Positions 36,943 through 45,897 of a stretch of 64,000 nt of DNA are shown in pieces. Every line of letters starts with the position of its first letter. Positions within the stretch are counted from its first letter, which is position 1. The translations under genes and the position numbers were made by a program. Origin of the DNA: NCEH01 sp043195195 (GTDB lineage Bacteria; Pseudomonadota; Alphaproteobacteria; Rhizobiales; Xanthobacteraceae); contig NZ_JBAFWT010000001.1 of the NCBI RefSeq assembly GCF_043195195.1, positions 124,001 through 188,000 on the forward strand. Direction: 5' to 3'. Under the pieces are notes generated by a model, which saw nothing but the letters and a program-made list of their open reading frames with translations, was not told the origin of the DNA and searched no databases.

Positions 36943-38250
36943 CTAAAGGATGTAGCGGCTCAAATCCGCATTCTTCGCCAGATCCTCGACCCGCGCGCGC
37001 ACATAAGCAGAATCGATGACGATGGTCTCGCCCGACCGGTCCGGCGCGGTGAAGGACAGATCGTCCAGCACCCGCTCGATCACCGTCTGCAGGCGGCGGG
37101 CGCCGATGTTTTCGATGCTGGAATTCACCTCCACCGCCACGTCGGCAATCGCCTCCACCGCATCGAGCGTGATGTCGAGCGTCACCCCTTCGGTCCCCAT
37201 AAGCGCCACCGACTGCTTGACCAGGCTCGCCTCGGTCTCGGTGAGGATGCGCACGAAATCCGAGCGCGTCAGGGCTTCCAGCTCCACGCGGATCGGCAGG
37301 CGGCCCTGAAGTTCCGGCAGCAGGTCGGACGGCTTCGACACGTGGAACGCGCCCGAGGCGATAAACAGGATGTGGTCGGTCTTCACCGGGCCGTGCTTGG
37401 TGGAAACCGTGGTGCCCTCGATCAGCGGCAGCAGATCGCGCTGCACGCCCTCGCGGGAGATATCCGCGCCGGAGCGACCTTCTTTGCCGGCGATCTTGTC
37501 GATTTCGTCCAGGAACACGATGCCGTTGTTCTCGACCGCATAGATCGCCTCGACGGTGATGGCGTCCTGGTCGATCAGCTTGTCGGCCTCCTCCGTGACC
37601 AGCAGGGGATGGGCATCCTTCACAAGGACGCGGCGGGTCTTGGTGCGGCCGCCGAGCGCCTTGCCCAGCATGTCGCCGAGCGAGACCGCGCCCATCTGCG
37701 CGCCGGGCATGCCGGGAATCTCGAACATCGGCAGGCCCTGGCCACCGGCCTGCACCTCGATCTCCACTTCCTTGTCGTCCAATTCCCCAGCCCGCAGCTT
37801 CTTGCGGAAACTGTCGCGGGTGGCGGCGGAGGAGCCCTGCCCCACCAGCGCGTCCAGCACGCGCTCCTCGGCGGCGAGATGGGCGCGGGCCTGCACATCC
37901 TTGCGCTTGGCGTCGCGCACCAAGCCGATGCCCACTTCCACCAGATCGCGGATGATCTGCTCGACGTCGCGGCCGACATAGCCGACCTCGGTGAACTTGG
38001 TCGCCTCCACCTTGAGGAACGGCGCGCCGGCCAGCCGCGCGAGGCGGCGGGAAATCTCGGTCTTGCCGACGCCGGTGGGGCCGATCATGAGGATGTTCTT
38101 GGGCAGAACCTCCTCGCGCATGTGCCCTTCCAATTGCTGGCGCCGCCAGCGGTTGCGCAGCGCGATGGCGACCGCACGCTTGGCCTTGGTCTGGCCGACG
38201 ATGTGACGGTCCAGCTCGGACACGATCTCGCGGGGAGAAAAATCGCTCAT
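36943..38250 (-). CDS. hslU: ATP-dependent protease ATPase subunit HslU
   Basis: AAA+ unfoldase that feeds HslV, 435 residues. It starts MSDFSPREIVSELDRHIVGQ, with Walker A GPTGVGKTEI and Walker B GIVFLDEIDKIA. The I domain lies in the middle, and the C-terminus ends ADLSRYIL, the tail that docks into HslV. The ATG at 38250 is 40 bases after the hslV stop. The longer open frame upstream overlaps hslV. Confidence 0.98.
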   Translation of the reverse strand: MSDFSPREIVSELDRHIVGQTKAKRAVAIALRNRWRRQQLEGHMREEVLPKNILMIGPTGVGKTEISRRLARLAGAPFLKVEATKFTEVGYVGRDVEQIIRDLVEVGIGLVRDAKRKDVQARAHLAAEERVLDALVGQGSSAATRDSFRKKLRAGELDDKEVEIEVQAGGQGLPMFEIPGMPGAQMGAVSLGDMLGKALGGRTKTRRVLVKDAHPLLVTEEADKLIDQDAITVEAIYAVENNGIVFLDEIDKIAGKEGRSGADISREGVQRDLLPLIEGTTVSTKHGPVKTDHILFIASGAFHVSKPSDLLPELQGRLPIRVELEALTRSDFVRILTETEASLVKQSVALMGTEGVTLDITLDAVEAIADVAVEVNSSIENIGARRLQTVIERVLDDLSFTAPDRSGETIVIDSAYVRARVEDLAKNADLSRYIL

Positions 38251-38290
38251 GATCTTAGAGGTCTCTTGATGTTCGGCGCGCGTTGCGGGG

Positions 38291-38836
38291 TCAGGAGCCG
38301 ACGGTCTCAACGATGATGTTGTGATTGGTATAGACGCAGATATCGGCCGCGATCTCGATGGCCCGGCGCACGATCACTTCGGGATCCTCTTCCCGGTCCA
38401 GCAGCGCGCGGGCGGCGGCGAGCGCGAACGAGCCGCCCGAGCCGATGCCCGCGACCCCCGCTTCCGGCTCCAGCACGTCGCCGGTGCCGGTGAGGACGAG
38501 GCTCACCTGGGCATCTGCCACGATCATCATGGCTTCCAGCCGGCGCAAATAGCGGTCGGTGCGCCAGTCCTTGGCGAGTTCCACGGCGGCGCGCTGGAGC
38601 TGGCCGGGATATTGTTCAAGCTTGGCTTCCAGGCGCTCGAACAAGGTGAAGGCATCGGCGGTGGCGCCGGCGAAGCCGCCAATCACATCGCCCTTGCCGA
38701 GCCGGCGCACCTTGCGGGCATTGGATTTCAGCACCGTCTGGCCGAGCGTCACCTGCCCGTCTCCGGCAATGGCGACCTTGTTGCCCTTGCGGACGGAGAC
38801 GATGGTGGTGCCGTAAATGGTATCTGGGGAATGCAT
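38291..38836 (-). CDS. hslV: ATP-dependent protease peptidase subunit HslV
   Basis: Threonine peptidase of the HslVU complex, 181 residues. The mature N-terminus is the first Thr of TTIVSVRKGNKVAIAGDGQ (about Thr10), so a 9-residue propeptide (MHSPDTIYG) is removed. GIGSGGSFALAAA is the conserved late motif. It is co-transcribed with hslU. In Rhizobiales hisB usually lies just upstream, but here an 8-kb block intervenes. Confidence 0.97.
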   Translation of the reverse strand: MHSPDTIYGTTIVSVRKGNKVAIAGDGQVTLGQTVLKSNARKVRRLGKGDVIGGFAGATADAFTLFERLEAKLEQYPGQLQRAAVELAKDWRTDRYLRRLEAMMIVADAQVSLVLTGTGDVLEPEAGVAGIGSGGSFALAAARALLDREEDPEVIVRRAIEIAADICVYTNHNIIVETVGS

Positions 38837-38945
38837 GAGGGGCTCCGGTGACGCAGCCTTACTTATGACGTTCCAGCGCGAGCGCAACTCTTACCGCCGC
38901 GCAGGCGCGCCGATCGGCTTCAGGGAGCCGACCGAGCCCAACACC

Positions 38946-40403
38946 CTATCGACCCCAAAAGCGTGCGATGCCGCGCGAGCGCGCCTCAAGACGTGAAAGA
39001 GCCTCCACGTGCTCCGCTTGCAGAGCCGCTTGACTTGCCTCCAGGGCCTGCATGCGGGCAACAGCTTGCTCGTGCGCCAGCAATGCCGCTGCGGCTGCCT
39101 CGCGCAGGGCGCCAGCCTCGCTGGCCAGCGCGTCATGATCGGCCTGCAGGGCTGCCTGCCGCGTTTCGGCGTCCCGAAGCCGGACCGTCGCCTCATCGAG
39201 CGCGGCCGATAGCGCCGCGACTGTTTCCCGCAAGCCGGCAGCCTCGCTGGACATAGCCTCGTGCGCGGCGCGCAGGTCCCCATGCCGTGCTTCGAGCTCC
39301 ACGAGTTGGGCGCTCGCCGCCTCGCGCTCGGCCTGCCATTCCGCATCTTGCGCGGCGGCCTTGGCGACCTGTGCTCGATGATGGGTGCGCAGCGCTCCGG
39401 AATAGAATTCGTTGCGCTCCCATTCGCGCAGCAAGGCGTCCTTCATCTTTTCAATTCCGGCGACCGCAGCCTCGGTGCGCACGGTCGCGGCGATCAGTTT
39501 CACAAACTGTTCGATGGTGTCGACCATGGCGGTCTTCGAACGGCATGTGACCAGCGAAAGCTCGAAATGGGGTCGGCAATCGCTGAGATCGATGTCCGCC
39601 CCGACCCATTCGCCGATCTGCCGCTCCGCCACGCTCCGCACCGCCGGATCGGACGCGAGGGCATCGACGTCGAGCACCATATCAACGTCCTCCAGCGCAT
39701 GCGCATAGAGATAGAGGTGAAACAGCACGAAGGTCAGAAAGGTCTGCTCATCGTCCGGCTCACGCGTGCGCTTGGCGAAGAAGTCCGCGAGATGCCGTAT
39801 GAACGGATCGCCTTGCGATCCGGCCATGGCCCATTCCGTGGTGTGAATGAAGTACTGATTCCCCAGCACAGATTGCTTGGAATACGAGGCCCATTGATGA
39901 AACAGGTTGCGGTGAAGGAAGATCGCCGGCCCGGAAAACGCCTGCTTGAACGCCCGAATTCGCCCGAGCGTGCTGGTGTCGGTCAACACCGGGACCTTGC
40001 CGCAGGCGTGCGCATTCGCGATCAGGCTTGCGACATATGCGGTCTCGGCCTCGCTGAGAGCGCCGCCCATCCCATCGGCCGGCATGAAATGCTCAAACGG
40101 CATTGACCGATCATAAAGCGGCAGCCCCTGCTCCTGCGTGAGCAAGGGGAGGAACTCGAGGAAATAGGGGGCCACGGAGGGATGGCCGGAGGCCCAACTC
40201 TCCGCGCGCTGCGCCTCGATCGTCTCGCGCGTTACCTTGGCGAGCGCCTCGTTGAAAATTTCGCAATAGGCAAGGACGCTCGGCGCCGCGCGGAGCTTCG
40301 ACCAGAACCAAGTGCTCGACGTTCGATAGCTGGAATGAACGAAGATCGGCGGCTTGTCCGACCCGATGTGATCGATGGCTCCATCAAGCTGCACCGGTTG
40401 CAC
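38946..40403 (-). CDS. Sulfotransferase-like protein with C-terminal coiled coil
   Basis: A 485-residue cytoplasmic protein. The N-terminal region carries a PAPS-binding-like P-loop, FVHSSYRTSSTWFWSKL (21-37), and a candidate 3'-phosphate-binding segment FLHRNLFHQWASYSKQ (162-177), both patterns of sulfotransferases. Residues about 344-478 form a long Ala/Glu/Arg-rich heptad region (LRDAETRQAALQADHDALAS), a likely coiled coil that could oligomerise the enzyme or bind a partner. The frame starts at GTG; a second GTG nine bases later is better spaced from AGGAAGG. No glycan or PAPS gene adjoins. Assignment from motifs only. Confidence 0.65.
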   Translation of the reverse strand: MQPVQLDGAIDHIGSDKPPIFVHSSYRTSSTWFWSKLRAAPSVLAYCEIFNEALAKVTRETIEAQRAESWASGHPSVAPYFLEFLPLLTQEQGLPLYDRSMPFEHFMPADGMGGALSEAETAYVASLIANAHACGKVPVLTDTSTLGRIRAFKQAFSGPAIFLHRNLFHQWASYSKQSVLGNQYFIHTTEWAMAGSQGDPFIRHLADFFAKRTREPDDEQTFLTFVLFHLYLYAHALEDVDMVLDVDALASDPAVRSVAERQIGEWVGADIDLSDCRPHFELSLVTCRSKTAMVDTIEQFVKLIAATVRTEAAVAGIEKMKDALLREWERNEFYSGALRTHHRAQVAKAAAQDAEWQAEREAASAQLVELEARHGDLRAAHEAMSSEAAGLRETVAALSAALDEATVRLRDAETRQAALQADHDALASEAGALREAAAAALLAHEQAVARMQALEASQAALQAEHVEALSRLEARSRGIARFWGR

Positions 40404-40476
40404 CCTTCCTGCCGCGGAGACTCGTACGCTTCGCCAGCAAAATACGGGGCAACCAAAAGGTCAAATCTCAAAAATT

Positions 40477-41697
40477 TCAACTATTGAGGCTTGCATCTGA
40501 AATGTGGGGTGCGATGCGCAGAGCTGGAGCTATGGCGAGCAGGACCAGGACGCCGCCTGTGCCCAGGAACAGCGTCGCCGGCAGCACGGTCAAAAGCCCC
40601 GTCAGCAGGCCCGAAATGAACACGCACAGCGCCACGCTGGCAGCGGACAGGCCCATCACCCATCCGCGCTCGGTCTCGTCCACCGCGCCCGACATGGCGG
40701 AGAGCAGCGAAACGTAGGAAAACACATTAGCGATGCAGATCAGCAGGGCCAAAGCCACCTGCCCGGTCGCCCCCACGGGCAGTGCCGTGAGCACAAGCAG
40801 GACACCGCAACCGAACTCGCCGAACAGGGCGATGAGGCGCTCCTGCTTCAGCCATCGCGCCACCGGCGCGTAGCACAGCGCCGAGCCGATCATGAAGCCG
40901 ACGCCCATCACCACGGAAAACAGGCCGATCTGGGCGGTGGTGAAGCCGTGGTCGCGCTGCATGACCACCAGAATAAAAGTGTAATAGATCAGAAACCCGA
41001 GCTGAAACAGGAAGAAGGAGGCGAGCGGCGCGATCACCTGGGGGCGATCCTTTAGCCGCGCGAACAAGAGGAACGGCTGGCGCCAATCGAAATGAAACGC
41101 CCGCCGCCGCGTCTCCTCGCCGAAGCGGGACCGCGCCAGCATCACCGCATTGAAGGCGCAGAGCACCAGGGCGAAGGCGAGCGGCAGTCGGAAATCATAA
41201 TGACCGAGCACGCCGCCGATCGCCGGCCCCGCCATCAGGCCGACCGTATTGACCACCGTCACCTGCGCCATGGCATCGCCGCGCGCCTCCGGCGCCACCG
41301 CGTCCACCATGCTGGCCTGGGCGATGGGCGCGGTGCCGGACATCAGCCCCGCCACCACGCGGCCGGCGAAGAACAGCCACAGGTGCGCGGCCTCCAGCGA
41401 CAGCCACATGAGCGCATATCCAAGCGCGAGCCCGGCCATGCACACCACGAGCGTGCGACGGCGCCCGAGCGCGTCGGACAGATCGCCCAGCAACGCACAG
41501 CCGAAGAAGGCGCCGATCGGAAACAGCGCGAACGCGAGCGACATCATGAGGTCGCGATTGGCCGGCGTGACCTGCCCGCCGAAGCCCGGCCCGTCGAACA
41601 GACCGACGATCAGCGGATACATCAGGCCGAACGAGAAGATGTCCAGGAACACGGCCAGGAACAGCGCGCCATGGCTGCGGAACAAGGCAAACTGCAT
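40477..41697 (-). CDS. MFS transporter (drug/TetA-like)
   Basis: A 406-residue protein with 12 hydrophobic helices. The loop 2-3 motif LGDLSDALGRRRTLVVCMAGL and the helix-5 region PAIGGVLG (motif C of drug-H+ antiporters) favour an exporter of the TetA/DHA1 type. ATG is preceded by GGGGAAG. It follows the alpha/beta hydrolase on the same strand with a 42-base gap. Substrate unknown. Confidence 0.85.
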   Translation of the reverse strand: MQFALFRSHGALFLAVFLDIFSFGLMYPLIVGLFDGPGFGGQVTPANRDLMMSLAFALFPIGAFFGCALLGDLSDALGRRRTLVVCMAGLALGYALMWLSLEAAHLWLFFAGRVVAGLMSGTAPIAQASMVDAVAPEARGDAMAQVTVVNTVGLMAGPAIGGVLGHYDFRLPLAFALVLCAFNAVMLARSRFGEETRRRAFHFDWRQPFLLFARLKDRPQVIAPLASFFLFQLGFLIYYTFILVVMQRDHGFTTAQIGLFSVVMGVGFMIGSALCYAPVARWLKQERLIALFGEFGCGVLLVLTALPVGATGQVALALLICIANVFSYVSLLSAMSGAVDETERGWVMGLSAASVALCVFISGLLTGLLTVLPATLFLGTGGVLVLLAIAPALRIAPHISDASLNS

Positions 41698-41739
41698 CGG
41701 GTGTCTTCCCCAGGGGCGTGCGCAGCGGACAAGCTGAAG

Positions 41740-42549
41740 CTAAAGCAGGAAACGGCGCACCGCAGCTGCAAATGCGTCCGGCGCCTCGATCATGGGACAA
41801 TGGCCGACCCGGGGAATCTCCTCCAGCGTGGCGCCTGAGATGGCGCCCGCCACCTCCTGCCCGAGCGCGGGTGCGAAGATGCGGTCGTCGGCGCTGTGCA
41901 ACACCAGCGTTGGAGCGACGATGGCTCCGAGCCGCGACAGGGTGTCTGCCGCCACCGCCGCATCCGCCTGCCGGGCGAACGCCTCCATCTCCTGCAACGG
42001 ACCTGCGGCCAGAGCCTGCTGCGCGATGGCCTCCAGCGGCACGGTGTCGAGCGTGGCACGGCCGAGGGTGAAGGTGGCGAGCGCCGATACATAGGTCACG
42101 GGATCGGCGATCTCGCCCCGCAGCCGCTTCAGCAACCACATCACTTCGCGGGTATAGGGCGTGTTGCGGGCGAAGGTATTCACCAGCACCAGCCGGTCCA
42201 CCCGCTCCGGCGCCAGCAGAGCCAGTTCCTGGGCGATGGCCCCGCCGAGGGAATGGCCGAGCACATGGGCGCGCGCGATGCCCGCCGCATCCATCACTGC
42301 CAACGCGTCGCGCGCCATGTCAGCGATGCCGTACGGCGCCGATGCCCGCGTGCTGGCGCCGATGTCGCGATTGTCGAACGCGAGGGTCGTCAGGCCGCCG
42401 AGCAGCGGCCGGCTCAGCCCCCAGAAGATGCGATCGGCCGACAGGCCGCCGACGAGCAGCAGCGGCGGTCCCTCGCCCGCCAGATCATAGGCGAGCGCGA
42501 GCCCCTCACGGGTGGCGAAGCGGGTGGTGGCGGAGCTGTCGGGCGCCAT
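41740..42549 (-). CDS. Alpha/beta-fold hydrolase
   Basis: A 269-residue enzyme with oxyanion-region LLVGGLSADR, FDNRDIGAST, the nucleophile elbow GHSLGG (Ser100), the acid in HSADDRIF and the His in RVGHCPMIE, so the triad is complete. It resembles 3-oxoadipate enol-lactonase/peroxidase-type hydrolases, but the substrate cannot be told. GAGGTCCCC precedes the ATG. Probably co-transcribed with the MFS gene downstream. Confidence 0.88.
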   Translation of the reverse strand: MAPDSSATTRFATREGLALAYDLAGEGPPLLLVGGLSADRIFWGLSRPLLGGLTTLAFDNRDIGASTRASAPYGIADMARDALAVMDAAGIARAHVLGHSLGGAIAQELALLAPERVDRLVLVNTFARNTPYTREVMWLLKRLRGEIADPVTYVSALATFTLGRATLDTVPLEAIAQQALAAGPLQEMEAFARQADAAVAADTLSRLGAIVAPTLVLHSADDRIFAPALGQEVAGAISGATLEEIPRVGHCPMIEAPDAFAAAVRRFLL

Positions 42550-42644
42550 GGGGACCTCGATACGGGTTGGACCTCGATGGAGAACGGCAGGAGCAAGGGA
42601 TCATGTGCCCACTGGCGACCGAGCACCGGTCGCCGCCAGGGTCG

Positions 42645-43232
42645 TCAGTTCACGGTATGCAGCAGCCACACGGTCCATCCCAGCTCGTTGGCTAGGCTGA
42701 GGATGAGGAACGCGGCCTGGAACCGCACATTGCCGGTGAGGATGGCAATGGTGCTGAACAGGATGGAAGTCGACGTCGTGATTGTATAGGGCAAGCCGAG
42801 CGCCCGAATATAGTCCGGCCCCTTGGCCCAGCTGTCCACAAGGTCGAACACCTGGGAAAGCGCGAAGAAAGCGAAGAACCATCTGCGCTTGGCGGCAAAA
42901 TAGGCGCGGTAGCTGCCATATTCGCCGACCGTGTCGGGAAACAGCAGCACGCACATGAAATAGAAGATGCTGCAATAGGCGAGCAGGAACAGGTACAGCT
43001 CGAAGGTCCAGTGCAACACCGCGACCAGGCGGAACTCCCACCACCAGAACATCAGCGCGTTCAACAGCACCACGAACGCCCAGCCCAGATGCAGAAGCGA
43101 GACCTCGTTGTCGGCGGGATGCTGCACGAACTTGGCGAAGCCGCCGAGCAGACGGGTCACGCTGAGCCCGAGGATCATCCCCATGACGATACGCACATGG
43201 AAATACAGTTGTGGATCGTGATCGGTGATCAT
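42645..43232 (-). CDS. Hypothetical membrane protein
   Basis: A 195-residue protein with about five to six hydrophobic segments (IVMGMILGLSVTRLL, LGWAFVVLLNALMFWWWEF, LYLFLLAYCSIFYFMCVLLF, FFAFFALSQVFDLVD, FQAAFLILSLANELGW). It is Trp- and Phe-rich. The ATG has GGAGAGGCTC just upstream, a good ribosome binding site, so I hold it to be real. I recognise no family. It lies between a hydrolase and a flavin reductase on the same strand. Confidence 0.75.
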   Translation of the reverse strand: MITDHDPQLYFHVRIVMGMILGLSVTRLLGGFAKFVQHPADNEVSLLHLGWAFVVLLNALMFWWWEFRLVAVLHWTFELYLFLLAYCSIFYFMCVLLFPDTVGEYGSYRAYFAAKRRWFFAFFALSQVFDLVDSWAKGPDYIRALGLPYTITTSTSILFSTIAILTGNVRFQAAFLILSLANELGWTVWLLHTVN

Positions 43233-43374
43233 GAGCCTCTCCGCCGCGGCCGGGCGCGTGTCGACGGTACGAAGGTGACGGGCCGCTTATAGCGAGCCGA
43301 ATACCACAAGGCCACGATTCGGTAGGGGCGGAAATCGGCCATCCGCAGGGCTACGCATCGGTGAGCCGGCGGAG

Positions 43375-44013
43375 CTATTCCACCGGCTCGGCCTGCTGCG
43401 GCGCCGGTTGCGGGCGCGCCAGCTCGAACAGGTCGGTCGAGCGGGCATACCAGCCGCCGCCATGCATGCGGCTGATCAGATCGAGGCTCGGCGTATCCAC
43501 GTGGCCGCGCCCGGCATCGAGAATATGCGCGTCGGCAATATGGGCGCACAGCACCTGCGCGATCACCGCCACCTGATCGGGGCCTGTCACGACAGAGGAG
43601 ACGGTGCGGCATTCGAAGGCCACCGGGCAATCGGCGATCCGCGATGCGGCGACCATGTCCCCGGGCACCACGCGCAGGCCCGCCGCCCGCAGTTCGTCCA
43701 CCTCGGCCGCCACCTCGGCCGAGGTGGCGTTCATCGCCGCCGCCATCCGTTCGGGCACCAGGTGGGCGATGAATTCGCCGGTGGCGAGAATATTGTGCGC
43801 GGTGTCCTTGAGGCCGCTGCGCGGATTGCGCAATAGGCCGATGGCCACGGTCGCGGGCTCGTGGCCCATCACATTGAAGAAGCTGAAGGGCGCCGCATTG
43901 TCGATGCCCGCGCGCGAGCGAGTGGTGATCCATGCGATGGGGCGCGGGGTGACGGTGGCGGTCAGCAGCTTGTAGCGCACGTCGGCCGCAAGCGCGGTCA
44001 TGTCGAACAACAT
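43375..44013 (-). CDS. Flavin reductase family protein (FMN-binding)
   Basis: A 212-residue protein of the flavin reductase-like family. The FMN-binding signature is visible: LLTATVTPRPIAWITTRSRAGIDNAAPFSFFNVMGHEPATVAIG, followed by KDTAHNILATGEFIAHLV. Such proteins reduce FMN for monooxygenases or act as stand-alone flavoproteins. No oxygenase partner is nearby. The start at 44013 (MLFDMTALAADVRYK) is chosen by family; an earlier ATG adds 17 residues. It lies 75 bases after the MHS transporter and may be in its operon. Confidence 0.87.
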   Translation of the reverse strand: MLFDMTALAADVRYKLLTATVTPRPIAWITTRSRAGIDNAAPFSFFNVMGHEPATVAIGLLRNPRSGLKDTAHNILATGEFIAHLVPERMAAAMNATSAEVAAEVDELRAAGLRVVPGDMVAASRIADCPVAFECRTVSSVVTGPDQVAVIAQVLCAHIADAHILDAGRGHVDTPSLDLISRMHGGGWYARSTDLFELARPQPAPQQAEPVE

Positions 44014-44088
44014 GGGTCGGGTCACTCTTTCGGCATGGCAGATCGGGAAAAGCGCGGGCCGCATGGCGCGGCCCGCACCAAGGGTGCC

Positions 44089-45723
44089 TCAGGCGTCGCG
44101 CGCCAGGGTCGGCCGGTTGGGGAGCAGCACCGAGCCGATCACGCAGACCACGGCCGTGATGACCACCGGATACCAAAGCCCCGCGAACACATCGCCCACC
44201 GAAAGCGACAGCCAGGTGGCGAAGAACGGCAGGAAGCCGCCGAAGATGCCGGCGCCGATATGGTAGGGGAAGGACAGGGCCGTATAGCGGATGTTCGCCG
44301 GGAAGAATTCCACCAGGAAGGACGCCACCGGGCCGTAAATCATCGCCACGATGATGGTCATCGCCACCAGCAGCATCACGATATGCACCGTGTTCACCTG
44401 CGCCGGGTCCGCCTTGGCGGGATAGCCGGCCTCGGCCAGGGCCTTGCGATAGGCGACGGGATCGAAGCCCTGAACGGTCTTTCCGGCCACCGAAATCGCC
44501 ACCTTCTGGCCTTCGAGAGGCGGCCCGTACTGGAAGTTGATGCCGCTGGAAATCAGCAGCTTCTTCGCCTGCACGCACGGCTTGAGGTGGTCAGGATGGG
44601 CATTGACCAGCGCCGCGACGAGGCCGAAGCGGCAGCCGTCGCTGGCGGCGTCGGCATGCACGGTGACAGGCGCGCTCTGCGTGACTGCGACAAGCTGCGG
44701 ATTGCCGGCCTCCAGCAGCGAGGCGAACATCGGCCGGTACAGCAGCGCCGAAAGGGCAAGGCCCGTCATCATCAGCCATTTGCGGCCGACCTTGTCCGAC
44801 AGCCAGCCGAAAAACACGAAGCTCGGCGCGCCGATCAGCAGGCCAACCGCCATCAGCACATAGGTGGTGTGCAGATCGATCTTCACCACCTGCTGCATGA
44901 AGATCATCACGTAGAACTGGCCGGTGAAATAGGTGGAGCCCATGCCGGCGGTAACGCCGAACAGCGCGATCAGCACCAGGCGCAGGCTCGACCAGCGGCC
45001 GAACGTGTCCTTGATCGGGCTCTTGGAAAGACGCTGCTCCGCCTTCATGCGGGCGAACACCGGGGATTCGTGCAGCTTGGCGCGCACATAGACCGAGAAC
45101 GCCAGCATGGCGATGGAGATGATGAACGGCAGGCGCCAGCCCCAATCCTTGAAGGCCGCCTCGCTCATGGAGGCCTGGGTGCCGAGAATGACCACCACCG
45201 ACAGGGCAAGGCCGATGGACGAGGTGATCTGGATCCATCCGGTCAGCAGGCCGCGCCGCTCGGGCCGGGAATGCTCGGCCACATAGACCACCGCGCCGCC
45301 GTACTCGCCGCCGACGGCGAGGCCCTGGAGCAGCCGCAGGACCACCAGGGAGATCCAGGCGGTGTGCCCGATCGTCGCGTAGCTGGGTAGAAAGCCGATC
45401 AGCGCGGTGCTGCCGCCCATCATGATGATGGTGATGAGGAAGGTGTATTTGCGGCCCACCATGTCGCCCAGCCGGCCGAACAGAACGGCGCCGATGGGGC
45501 GGATGACGAAGCCGGCGGCCAGCGCACCCAGCGAGGCCAACAAGGCGGCTGTGGGATTGTCCGGCGGGAACAGCACCTGGCTCATGAAGACTGCCAGCGA
45601 GCCGTAGATGAAGAAATCATACCACTCGAAGATCGTGCCCAGGGTCGAGGCCAGCACCACCTGCTTTTCTTCCGACCGCGTGAGGTCGCCCTCGACGTGG
45701 CTCGGGATCGTTGTCGCGTCCAT
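44089..45723 (-). CDS. MFS transporter, metabolite:H+ symporter (MHS) family
   Basis: A 544-residue transporter. The MHS signatures are clear: GTIFEWYDFFIYG (29-41), FGRLGDMVGRKYTF, RLLQGLAVGGEYGGAVVYVAEHS (130-152) and RRGLLTGWIQ. Family substrates include shikimate, alpha-ketoglutarate, proline/betaine and dicarboxylates. A large polar insert, about residues 332-443, lies between two late helices and holds two Cys (364, 383) that could pair. The divergent IclR gene probably controls it. Confidence 0.9.
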   Translation of the reverse strand: MDATTIPSHVEGDLTRSEEKQVVLASTLGTIFEWYDFFIYGSLAVFMSQVLFPPDNPTAALLASLGALAAGFVIRPIGAVLFGRLGDMVGRKYTFLITIIMMGGSTALIGFLPSYATIGHTAWISLVVLRLLQGLAVGGEYGGAVVYVAEHSRPERRGLLTGWIQITSSIGLALSVVVILGTQASMSEAAFKDWGWRLPFIISIAMLAFSVYVRAKLHESPVFARMKAEQRLSKSPIKDTFGRWSSLRLVLIALFGVTAGMGSTYFTGQFYVMIFMQQVVKIDLHTTYVLMAVGLLIGAPSFVFFGWLSDKVGRKWLMMTGLALSALLYRPMFASLLEAGNPQLVAVTQSAPVTVHADAASDGCRFGLVAALVNAHPDHLKPCVQAKKLLISSGINFQYGPPLEGQKVAISVAGKTVQGFDPVAYRKALAEAGYPAKADPAQVNTVHIVMLLVAMTIIVAMIYGPVASFLVEFFPANIRYTALSFPYHIGAGIFGGFLPFFATWLSLSVGDVFAGLWYPVVITAVVCVIGSVLLPNRPTLARDA

Positions 45724-45794
45724 CCGAAATTCCCCTCGTTCTGGATCGGCTGACCAGGGTCAGGACGTCCAAATTCTCTATGATCAAATCATTA

Positions 45795-45805
45795 TGATAT
45801 TATCA
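45795..45805. promoter_or_regulatory. Candidate IclR operator in the MHS-iclR intergenic region
   Basis: TGATA-T-TATCA is an 11-base perfect odd palindrome in a strongly AT-rich stretch (about 45775-45895) between the divergent MHS and IclR genes. TGATCAAATCA just upstream may be a second, weaker half. Binding by the IclR protein is inference. Confidence 0.4.
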
Positions 45806-45897
45806 AATTTAGCAAGCTTGAATTTTTTGCCGCCGCGGCCCAATATTTCAGCACCCGCAGAGACTCATCTAAGATTTTGTTTCAAAAGGATATTTCA

